Below are positions 1-5,893 of a stretch of DNA of 12,222 bases, in pieces (the first letter of the stretch is position 1; every line of letters starts with the position of its first letter). Below the pieces are notes generated by a model, which had not been told where the DNA came from, made no database searches, and was given only the letters and a program-made list of their open reading frames with translations. Origin of the DNA: Candidatus Altarchaeales archaeon ex4484_96. GTDB lineage: Archaea > Altiarchaeota > Altiarchaeia > IMC4 > QMZM01. The position numbers and the translations under genes are program-made. The DNA is taken from assembly GCA_002254405.1 (NCBI GenBank), contig NJDH01000019.1:1-12222 (forward strand), read 5' to 3'.

Positions 1-2
1 AA

Positions 3-248
3 AAGAGGCTCGGTCAAAAGGGGGTTAGGGTTATTATTGCACGCGCACCTTGTGTTATCCTAAAGGGTGCTGATGTGGGAGAGCCTTTGGTTGTGAAAGA
101 CTGCTCGGGCTGTAAAAAATGCCTGAATCTGGGTTGCCCGGCTATTTCATTCAATGAGGAGACGAATAGTGTTGAGATAAGCCCTCTTTGCACGGGATGC
201 GGCGTATGCGCGATAGTATGTCCTTCTAATGCTATAGTGAAAAAATAA
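3..248 (+). CDS. iorA: Indolepyruvate:ferredoxin oxidoreductase alpha subunit, C-terminal fragment
   Basis: This is the last 81 residues of a gene that begins before the window. The frame carries two ferredoxin-type cluster motifs near the end: C-x2-C-x2-C-x4-C-P (CSGCKKCLNLGCP) and C-x2-C-x2-C-x3-C-P (CTGCGVCAIVCP). Together these can hold two [4Fe-4S] clusters. The preceding stretch (VIIARAPCVI) fits the end of the thiamine-diphosphate-binding part of IorA. In this family the alpha subunit binds thiamine diphosphate and oxidatively decarboxylates aryl pyruvates such as indolepyruvate to the acyl-CoA, passing electrons to ferredoxin; many archaea use it in aromatic amino acid breakdown or, reversed, in synthesis. 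The stop codon overlaps the iorB start (TAATG), which indicates translational coupling and confirms the assignment. The call is firm; the catalytic domains themselves are not visible here. Confidence 0.93.
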   Translation, partial: KRLGQKGVRVIIARAPCVILKGADVGEPLVVKDCSGCKKCLNLGCPAISFNEETNSVEISPLCTGCGVCAIVCPSNAIVKK

Positions 249-796
249 TGAAATCTAATATCTTGATTGTGGGGGTGGGAGGCCAGGGAATAATTCTGGC
301 ATCAAATGTCTTATCTAATGCTGCTGTGGTTCAGAATCTTAAGGTCAAGAAATCAGAGACTCATGGTATGGCCCAGCGCGGGGGCTCGGTTGAAACCCAT
401 GTCAGGTTAAGCAAAACACGCATATACAGCCCCCTGATTCCCCCAGGAGAGGTGGATGTTTTTCTGGCCTTCGAGCCGCTTGAGGCCTTAAGGTATCTTG
501 ACCTGTTAAGCGATGAAACAAAGCTTGTCGTCAACTCCAATCCCTTCTGGGTTCCAGGCTACCCCGATATTGAAGAAGTACTGGCTGAGCTAAGGGGCAG
601 GGATGCTGTTTTGGTTGATGCTTTAAAGCTTTCCTGGGAGGCGGGTTTTAATTTAACCCAGAATATCGTGTTGCTGGGGGCTGCTTCACCTTATCTGCCT
701 CTGAAAAGGAAGTGTCTTATGCAGGCAATAAATGATACCGTGAAAAAAAAAGTGGATGTGAACCTCAAGGCCTTCGAGCTGGGGGCGCAGGTTTAG
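248..796 (+). CDS. iorB: Indolepyruvate:ferredoxin oxidoreductase beta subunit
   Basis: At 182 residues this is close to the usual length for IorB, the gamma-type (pyruvate ferredoxin oxidoreductase gamma-like) subunit that partners IorA. The N-terminus has the glycine-rich loop GVGGQGI (residues 9-15), followed by the family hallmark SETHGMAQRGGSVETHVR at 36-53, then the GEVDVFLAFEPLEALR segment near 67-82. All are typical of the 2-oxoacid oxidoreductase gamma domain. The subunit helps form the CoA-binding and catalytic interface with IorA in the cytoplasm. The ATG overlaps the iorA stop by one base, so the pair is co-translated and no independent ribosome site is needed. Nothing is truncated or missing. 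The substrate range (indolepyruvate versus phenylpyruvate or hydroxyphenylpyruvate) cannot be read from the sequence. Confidence 0.95.
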   Translation: MKSNILIVGVGGQGIILASNVLSNAAVVQNLKVKKSETHGMAQRGGSVETHVRLSKTRIYSPLIPPGEVDVFLAFEPLEALRYLDLLSDETKLVVNSNPFWVPGYPDIEEVLAELRGRDAVLVDALKLSWEAGFNLTQNIVLLGAASPYLPLKRKCLMQAINDTVKKKVDVNLKAFELGAQV

Positions 797-809
797 CGTC
801 AAATGATGG

Positions 810-817
810 TTTAAAAG
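810..817 (+). promoter_or_regulatory. Candidate TATA box for the 839 gene
   Basis: The string TTTAAAAG lies in the 42-base gap after iorB. Its centre is about 26 bases upstream of the ATG at 839, the spacing expected for a leaderless archaeal transcript. No clear Shine-Dalgarno sequence precedes that ATG, which agrees with leaderless initiation. The upstream BRE-like part is weak, so this is a positional inference. Confidence 0.35.
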
Positions 818-838
818 GTTTCTATCTGAATAAAATAT

Positions 839-1381
839 ATGAGAGCTGCGAATGCCTTTGTTTTGTTAATCGTTTATTGTGCTGCTTATTGTGTTAATGC
901 AACGGATGTTGCTTTGGTGGTATCATTCCCCGGCAACTACTCTTATCTTGAATGCGTTAGTGTACCTGAAAACGCGGATGGTTTTGATTTATTGAGTAAA
1001 TCAACGCTTAATGTCGTCTGGGGGTATGATAATACGCGGGGACACTATCCTCTGAGCATGCTAGGTCATGAATGCCCGGAAAACGGGTGTCTACTGTACA
1101 GCATCAGGGGGGCTGAATGGATTAGGAAGCTATATTTTGACGGGGGAGTATCCTGCAGCCAGCATTATTGCGCGGTGCAGGGGGATAGTGTATCCCTGGT
1201 TTATGAGGGTGAACCGGTTTTATTCGATTACCAGAATATATGCTTAGGGGTGAAACCCGAGAAAACAAAGACTATGTTAACGGGTAAAATAACAGCTCCC
1301 AAGGTTAGCGACACCCCAGTAATTGCCAGCATAATATTGATTGCTTTGATGTTTGTTTATTTCGTATACAGGTATTGGTGA
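839..1381 (+). CDS. Secreted, membrane-anchored protein with DUF4430-like ectodomain
   Basis: The product is 180 residues. It has a short hydrophobic signal-like N-terminus (about 1-21), an extracytoplasmic body, and a C-terminal membrane helix (about 160-177) ending in the short tail YRYW, so it is probably held outside the cell by that helix. The body contains six cysteines (39, 79, 84, 106, 111, 135). The order C39, then GFDLLSKSTLNV, then GHECPENGC, a Trp at 94 and AVQGDSVSLVY at 112-122 resembles the transcobalamin-like C-terminal domain called DUF4430, in which a Cys, a 'GxDLL' stretch, a GxxC-P-x2-C turn and a 'GD...' strand recur. That match is by eye and only moderate. No enzyme motif is visible; a ligand-binding or adhesion role is possible. 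It lies 9 bases before purD but has no evident tie to purine synthesis. Confidence 0.8.
   Translation: MRAANAFVLLIVYCAAYCVNATDVALVVSFPGNYSYLECVSVPENADGFDLLSKSTLNVVWGYDNTRGHYPLSMLGHECPENGCLLYSIRGAEWIRKLYFDGGVSCSQHYCAVQGDSVSLVYEGEPVLFDYQNICLGVKPEKTKTMLTGKITAPKVSDTPVIASIILIALMFVYFVYRYW
1377..1381 (+). promoter_or_regulatory. Ribosome-binding site for purD
   Basis: GGTGA, part of which is the stop codon of the upstream gene, lies 9 bases before the purD ATG at 1391. It pairs with the archaeal 16S rRNA tail and suggests that the two genes are translated from one message. Confidence 0.5.
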
Positions 1382-1390
1382 AAAAATAAG

Positions 1391-2797
1391 ATGAGTAAAA
1401 TAGGGGCACTTGTGGTAAGCTACGGCTCCCGGGGCGTAAGCTTTGTTGACGCACTATGTAGAAGCGAAAAATACGATGTTGACTTGTTTATAGCGGACAA
1501 GCAGGCTAATCCCTTTAACAGGGAGAGGGCGAAAGAGCATAGGATTATATCCGATCTTGATGTTGGCAGGATAAGGGATTTTGCTGCGCAATATCGGGAT
1601 AAAATCGATTTTGGGATAGTGGGCTCAGAGGGACCCATAATCGATGGTGTGAGGGAGTTGATAGAAGACGAGCTTGATATACCGATGGTTTGCCCGACCA
1701 AAGAATACGCTCTGGAGGAAAGCAAGGTGGATCAGAGGCTTATGATGAGAGAATGCGCTCCTGATGCGAACCCTGATTTCAGGGTATTCAACAAGAAAGA
1801 CTTTAAAAGCCAGGGTGAGGCTAAAAAAGAGCTCTGGATGTGGCTGGATGAAATGAACGATGAGGTGGCGGTCAAGCCAGATAGGCCTGGATACGGTAAG
1901 GGTGTTGGAGTATGGGGGGACCACTTTAATACAAGGCAGCAGCTGTGGGAGCATTTCCTTTCCATATACGAGCATGATTCTGTTCTCGTGGAAAAGAAAA
2001 TCGACGGTGAGGAATCCAGCTTCCAGTGTTTTTGCGATGGTAAAAGAATCCAGGTTCTGCCCGCTACAAGAGACTATAAGAGGGCTTTCGAGGGCGATAT
2101 GGGACCCAACACCGGGGGGATGGGCTGCTATAAGGATAAAGGCGATTACCTGCCTTTCATGTCCAAATCAGATCGTGATGAGGAGGTGGATAAGGTAGGG
2201 AAGATATTCAGGCATCTTAGGGGTAAAGACTCAAACGACGGTCTGCGGGGGATTCCATTGTATGTGGCCTTCATTCATTCGGCTGAGGGAGCCAAGATAC
2301 TGGAAATCAACTCCAGGGGCGGGGACCCTGAGATACAGACGCTTATGCCCTTGTTAAAGGATGATTTCGTTGACGTCTGCCTTAATATGATAGACGGGAA
2401 TCTGAAAAGCATTGATTTAAGAGACAAGGCCTCGGTTCTCGTATATAAGGTTCCGCCCAACTACGGTGGGTTCCAGGATAAATACCCAAGTAGGGTGGAT
2501 AAAGCCGGCTTAGGCTCTGAGGTTGACCTAACTGGAGCTTATAAGCTTAAAGTAAATTACGGGAATGATTTATGGGTTTATCCGGGTTCTATGGAGGTGA
2601 AGGGGGATAAAACCTTCAGCCTGTCTTCAAGGACGGTCTGCTGTATCGGGGTGGGTGATAGCATTGAGGAAGCAAGGAAAAGGTCCATGGAGGCGATAGA
2701 GAGTATCGGGGGTGGAGGGCTTTGGTATAGGAAAGACATTGCCTCCATAAAGCATATAACAAACAGCATAGAGCACATGAAGATGTTAAGGGGTTAG
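1391..2797 (+). CDS. purD: Phosphoribosylamine--glycine ligase (GAR synthetase)
   Basis: PurD joins phosphoribosylamine and glycine using ATP, the second step of purine synthesis. The ATP-grasp body is clear: VKPDRPGYGKGVGVW (161-175), VEKKIDGEES (200-209), RDYKRAFEGDMGPNTGGMG (227-245), and LEINSRGGDPEIQTLMPLL (304-322), followed by the C-terminal domain ending in the family's RKDI motif (447-450). At 468 residues it is longer than the common 420-440. Two places deviate. The N-terminal loop reads SYGSRGVSF where most PurD proteins have a GxGGREHA loop, and the RFGDPE signature reads RGGDPE. The enzyme is still most likely PurD, because the GPNTGGMG and GDPE elements are specific to it. The ATG at 1391 puts the Rossmann strand (IGALVVSYG) at the very start, as expected. 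The last 12 bases overlap the convergent hydrolase gene. Confidence 0.9.
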   Translation: MSKIGALVVSYGSRGVSFVDALCRSEKYDVDLFIADKQANPFNRERAKEHRIISDLDVGRIRDFAAQYRDKIDFGIVGSEGPIIDGVRELIEDELDIPMVCPTKEYALEESKVDQRLMMRECAPDANPDFRVFNKKDFKSQGEAKKELWMWLDEMNDEVAVKPDRPGYGKGVGVWGDHFNTRQQLWEHFLSIYEHDSVLVEKKIDGEESSFQCFCDGKRIQVLPATRDYKRAFEGDMGPNTGGMGCYKDKGDYLPFMSKSDRDEEVDKVGKIFRHLRGKDSNDGLRGIPLYVAFIHSAEGAKILEINSRGGDPEIQTLMPLLKDDFVDVCLNMIDGNLKSIDLRDKASVLVYKVPPNYGGFQDKYPSRVDKAGLGSEVDLTGAYKLKVNYGNDLWVYPGSMEVKGDKTFSLSSRTVCCIGVGDSIEEARKRSMEAIESIGGGGLWYRKDIASIKHITNSIEHMKMLRG

Positions 2798-3355
2798 GCT
2801 TTTGCGTCTCTGCTTGACATGGGACAGTATCGCCCTGAAATCGTCTGTGCCGGCTTTTTTTAGCAGCTCATAGATTATCATCTCGGTTGAGGCAATCTTC
2901 GCTCCCTCCTCCATCATGCGCTTTACGGCCGTATCCTTATCGCTTTTGTTATGGGAGGATAGCGCATCAGCTGCCAGATAAACGTTGATGTTGTTTTTCA
3001 TTAAGTCCAGGGCAGACTGCAGAACGCAGATATGTGCTTCTATACCGCATAAAATAACCTGCTGGCGCTTATATGTCTTAAAGATTCTATTGAATTCAGG
3101 CTCTCTCATGCAGCTGAAATAATCTTTAATGATTGGGTTATAGAGTTTTTTTTCCTTGAGCATCTTTTTTATTTCAGGCAGGGTTGAGCCGAGCTTATTC
3201 TGCTCTGATACGATAACAGGAACACCCAGTATGTGGGCACATTGGATTAGTGCCTTGGTGTTTGTCTCGATTTGATGTGCGCAACTGATTGAGTCGATTA
3301 GTTTATCCTGCAGGTCAACCACTAAAAGAACTGCTTTTTTTCTGTCAAGAATCAT
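2786..3355 (-). CDS. Isochorismatase-family cysteine hydrolase (ISOC2/YcaC-like)
   Basis: This is a 189-residue alpha/beta hydrolase of the isochorismatase superfamily. The catalytic triad of that family is visible: Asp14 in LLVVDLQD, Lys77 in IIKDYFSC, and Cys110 at the end of GIEAHIC, where the preceding turn usually holds a cis-peptide. The C-terminal half (AADALSSHNKSD, then EGAKIASTEMIIYELL at 150-165) resembles the ISOC2 / YcaC subgroup rather than true isochorismatases or nicotinamidases. Family members hydrolyse C-N or enol-ether bonds in small molecules, but most of this subgroup has no known substrate. The ATG overlaps the stop of the LarA homologue (ATGA), so it is the fourth and last gene of the minus-strand unit. 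It is likely cytosolic: no signal peptide or membrane segment is seen. The substrate is unknown. Confidence 0.9.
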   Translation of the reverse strand: MILDRKKAVLLVVDLQDKLIDSISCAHQIETNTKALIQCAHILGVPVIVSEQNKLGSTLPEIKKMLKEKKLYNPIIKDYFSCMREPEFNRIFKTYKRQQVILCGIEAHICVLQSALDLMKNNINVYLAADALSSHNKSDKDTAVKRMMEEGAKIASTEMIIYELLKKAGTDDFRAILSHVKQRRKSLTP

Positions 3356-4623
3356 TTTTTTACCGCGCTAAGTGTTGTCAGGCCCTCCGGCAGTACAATA
3401 ACACCTGATTTATCCCCTTTTTTCTCGAAGGCTTTTTCAAGAGCCTCATCTGGTGTTTTAGCGTAATCCAGCCGGTAGGTTTCTCTAACCTCATCCTCGG
3501 GCATGGAGGTTACCAGAATAATGTGGGCTTTCTCCATCGCCTTCAGCTGATAGTATGCCTTGTGTCCGCCTATGTTGAATTCTTTTTCCAGCTCAAGCTG
3601 GATTTCTTTCTTGGTCTTGTATTTTTTCATCCATTTCTCGTAGTTTTGGGCTCCAACTCCGTTGCCCACACCCTCTGCGCATTCAGCCACCAGAATAATC
3701 ACCCCCCTTTCTTTTACGATATTCAGCCCCAGATGCAGTGCTTTATAGGCCTGATACAGGTCTATGTCGTGGGGGCTTCCGTTGGCTGCGGTTACCACTA
3801 TGTCGGCTTTAGCTGGTGTTGTCACCCTATAGGCTTGGTCTACCAGTTTAGCTCCCATCCTTAAAACAGTATCATAGTGTCCACCGTATGCGCCTATCAT
3901 TGATTTTTCGGTTTGCACGATGTTGATTGTGTAATCCACTCCCGACATACGGGCTGCTTCGGTCATGTTCTCGTACATCGGGTTGCCGTCTAGTACACCC
4001 GGGCGGCTTTGGGGGTGGAAGAAGTTGCGCTGGTAGTTGTCTTGGATGGTTTTATAGCTGACGACTCCGGGTAAAACCGATTTTCTGCCTCCGCCGTATC
4101 CCGCGAAATAGTGTATCTCCACGTCTCCTGTGAGGATTTTCAGCCTGGCTTCATGGAAAACCTGCTTGAGATGCACCGGAGTGCCCTTGCTTGTATCGCC
4201 TATGTAGGTGAAATCCTCGCCCCAGCAGTCGTTGCTTATGTAGTTTATTTCTGAGGCGATATCTGCTCCAAGAAGCCTTATTGCTTCATCGTCTTTTACC
4301 GTGCGATGGCTTCCAGTAGCGAAGATGATGGTTGTGTCCTCGTTTTTTATTCCGCATGAGCTTAGTTCCTCAAGCAGGGGCGGCAGCATCAGATGGGTTG
4401 GGCAGGGTCTTGTGTGGTCGTCTACTGCGATAGCCACCGTGTCACCTTTTTTTGCGATATCACGTATTCTTTTTGTTCCCTGCGGGTTGTCTAGGGCGTT
4501 TTTTATCATCTGCTCGGGGGTTTTATCTACCGTAAACTCCTTGGGGCGTAAAACATCAAGCAAATTATCATCCGGGACTTTTATGGTTTTAGCCCCCTCC
4601 CCGTAAGGCAAACTAATCTCCAT
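3352..4623 (-). CDS. LarA-family (DUF2088) nickel-pincer racemase/epimerase homologue
   Basis: The product is 423 residues, the family's usual size. It keeps the residues that define lactate racemase LarA: DDHTRP (68-73, equivalent to Asp72/Arg75 of the Lactobacillus plantarum enzyme), GSHR with His106, DVEIHYFAGYGGGRKSVLPG with His171 and Lys181 (the lysine that bonds the nickel-pincer nucleotide cofactor), His203, and YQAYKA with Lys294. LarA homologues interconvert stereoisomers of alpha-hydroxyacids, including lactate, malate, phenyllactate and sugar acids, by hydride transfer to the pincer cofactor. Which substrate applies here cannot be told. The cofactor-making genes larB, larC and larE are not in the window. 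The start lies inside the end of the ArsR gene (11-base overlap) and the stop overlaps the hydrolase start (ATGA), so expression must follow the permease/ArsR transcript. The name lactate racemase should be used with care. Confidence 0.9.
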   Translation of the reverse strand: MEISLPYGEGAKTIKVPDDNLLDVLRPKEFTVDKTPEQMIKNALDNPQGTKRIRDIAKKGDTVAIAVDDHTRPCPTHLMLPPLLEELSSCGIKNEDTTIIFATGSHRTVKDDEAIRLLGADIASEINYISNDCWGEDFTYIGDTSKGTPVHLKQVFHEARLKILTGDVEIHYFAGYGGGRKSVLPGVVSYKTIQDNYQRNFFHPQSRPGVLDGNPMYENMTEAARMSGVDYTINIVQTEKSMIGAYGGHYDTVLRMGAKLVDQAYRVTTPAKADIVVTAANGSPHDIDLYQAYKALHLGLNIVKERGVIILVAECAEGVGNGVGAQNYEKWMKKYKTKKEIQLELEKEFNIGGHKAYYQLKAMEKAHIILVTSMPEDEVRETYRLDYAKTPDEALEKAFEKKGDKSGVIVLPEGLTTLSAVKK

Positions 4624-4903
4624 CTTTTAATGTATATGGATTAAAATCATTTAATTCATTCAGAATTTTATAGACCGCGGGGTTGCTTATCTTATAGTAT
4701 ACTCTCTTGCCCTCTCTCCTGGAGGAGATGACCCCCAGATTCATTAGCTTGCTCAGCTGCAGGGATACAGTGCATTGCTTTCTCCCGGTGGCGGGTATTA
4801 TCTCGCAGACACATTTCTCCCCCGCCATCAGGGATTCAATAATGAAGAGTCGGGTTTCGTTTCCCAGAGCCTTGAAGATTCTTAGCTTCTCCTTTGCGTC
4901 CAT
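4613..4903 (-). CDS. ArsR-family winged-helix repressor with CVC metal site
   Basis: The product is 96 residues with a complete ArsR/SmtB winged helix: KALGNETRLFIIESLMAG (11-28), the metal-loop EKCVCEI (29-35), the recognition helix TVSLQLSKLMNLGVI (45-59), and the beta-wing SRREGKRVYYKI (61-72). Cys31-Val-Cys33 matches the CVC pair of arsenite-sensing ArsR and cadmium-sensing relatives. The third cysteine used by E. coli ArsR (Cys37) is absent; a Cys at 44, at the start of the recognition region, might supply another thiolate. Such proteins dimerise on an inverted repeat over the promoter and leave when As(III), Sb(III), Cd(II) or a related ion binds. The gene follows the permease by 6 bases and overlaps the LarA gene, so it probably represses its own operon. 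The inducer is inferred, not shown. Confidence 0.92.
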   Translation of the reverse strand: MDAKEKLRIFKALGNETRLFIIESLMAGEKCVCEIIPATGRKQCTVSLQLSKLMNLGVISSRREGKRVYYKISNPAVYKILNELNDFNPYTLKDGD

Positions 4904-4909
4904 GTGTTT

Positions 4910-5839
4910 TTAGATTAGGATATTGAACAACAAACCTAATAAGATTATTCCAAGCGATAGCGTTAATGCATACGTTATTATCAATTCTTTATGCATGACC
5001 TTTTTGAGGATGATAAACTGGGGCAGGGATAAGGCGGTCACCGACATCATGAAAGCGAGGCTGGTTCCGATTGGAAGTCCTTTGCCAATCAAACTCTCTA
5101 CCACGGGTATGACGCCCATGATGTTTGTGTAGATGGGAACTCCCACCAAAACAGCTAATGGCACGGCCAGCGGACCTCTCAGGTTTTCTTGTATAATCCG
5201 CTCGGGTATGAAACCATGCACTAATGCTCCAATACCAACCCCTAAAAGCACATGGGGGATGACTTGTTTCAAGATGGATATTGCCTCACCCCCTGCTTTT
5301 ATTGCCCTCTTTTTTCTTGGGTTTTTGTTTGAGATTGCGGGGTGGGTGTTTAATTCAAATTGCTTAACATATCTTTCCATCCCAAGCTGTGTTAAAGTGA
5401 AGCCACCAGCTACACCAACTAGGACGCCGCCCAGTGTGTATAGTATGGTTAGCTCCCATCCCAGCACCCCCAGAAGTATGAAGATGGCTGCCTCGTTCAC
5501 CAGGGGTGAGACGAAAAGAAATGTTATGGTCATCCCAAAGGGTATGCCTGCTCCAATGAATCCTAAAAAAAGGGGGATGGTTGAGCACGAGCAGAAGGGT
5601 GAGATAACACCCAGCAAGGCTGCCGCCAGATACCCTATGAGGCTGTGTTTGCCCTTCAGATAGTCTCTTATCTTTTGTGGAGGCAGATGCGTTCGAAGAT
5701 AAGCCACCAGAGATACTACAACCAAAAGTATTGAGGTAATCTTGAGGCTGTCGTATATCCAGAAATCTAAGGCCGCGCCCAGAGTACCTTCCAGTCCTGT
5801 AAACGATACTATATGGGATGATATCTCCTTGTAAACCAT
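4910..5839 (-). CDS. DUF318/ArsP-type integral-membrane permease
   Basis: The protein has 309 residues and about eight hydrophobic helices, arranged as two similar halves joined by a charged cytoplasmic loop (about 154-184, with NKNPRKKRAIKAG). The hallmark SPFCSCSTIPLFLGFIGAGIPFG at 80-102 includes Cys83 and Cys85; the first half continues with FVSPLVNEAA (109-118), and the second half carries the matching GVPIYTNIMGVIPVVES (233-249). These are features of the permease family DUF318 that includes ArsP, an exporter of trivalent organoarsenicals in which cysteines of the FCSC type are essential. Other members have unknown cargo. The ATG at 5839 is preceded by an AT-rich promoter with a short or no leader. 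Its link to an ArsR-type sensor makes a thiophilic metal(loid) or organometalloid cargo the leading guess, but LarA and the hydrolase downstream leave other cargo possible. Confidence 0.9.
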   Translation of the reverse strand: MVYKEISSHIVSFTGLEGTLGAALDFWIYDSLKITSILLVVVSLVAYLRTHLPPQKIRDYLKGKHSLIGYLAAALLGVISPFCSCSTIPLFLGFIGAGIPFGMTITFLFVSPLVNEAAIFILLGVLGWELTILYTLGGVLVGVAGGFTLTQLGMERYVKQFELNTHPAISNKNPRKKRAIKAGGEAISILKQVIPHVLLGVGIGALVHGFIPERIIQENLRGPLAVPLAVLVGVPIYTNIMGVIPVVESLIGKGLPIGTSLAFMMSVTALSLPQFIILKKVMHKELIITYALTLSLGIILLGLLFNILI

Positions 5840-5852
5840 TGTTTAACGCTAG

Positions 5853-5866
5853 AAATATATATTTAA
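5853..5866 (-). promoter_or_regulatory. Candidate TATA box of the permease-ArsR-LarA-hydrolase unit
   Basis: Read on the minus strand this is TTAAATATATATTT, preceded by AAATTC, which partly fits the archaeal BRE (WAANN). Its centre lies about 20-25 bases before the permease ATG, so transcription would begin at or near that codon. The stretch is very AT-rich, so the exact box edges are uncertain. Confidence 0.45.
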
Positions 5867-5878
5867 GAATTTAAATAT
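5859..5878. promoter_or_regulatory. Inverted repeat, candidate ArsR operator
   Basis: ATATTTAA and TTAAATAT form a perfect 8-base inverted repeat around the 4-base spacer GAAT. With one mismatch the arms extend to 11 bases (5856-5866 and 5871-5881). The left arm lies inside the likely TATA box of the permease operon. ArsR/SmtB proteins typically bind AT-rich inverted repeats that overlap the promoter, and an ArsR gene lies in the operon this site would control, so autoregulation is the natural reading. AT-rich sequence forms palindromes by chance more easily, hence moderate confidence. Confidence 0.5.
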
Positions 5879-5893
5879 GTAAATACAATACCC

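Noticed and set aside
5133..5663. 176-residue open frame on the plus strand opposite the permease
   Set aside because: It is the antisense of a clear DUF318 membrane protein. Its Pro/Thr/Lys-rich product has no family features and no ribosome site.
4910..5839. Naming the permease arsP and the unit an arsenic-resistance operon
   Set aside because: DUF318 permeases have varied or unknown cargo, no arsC, arsM or arsA gene is present, and the two downstream enzymes do not fit.
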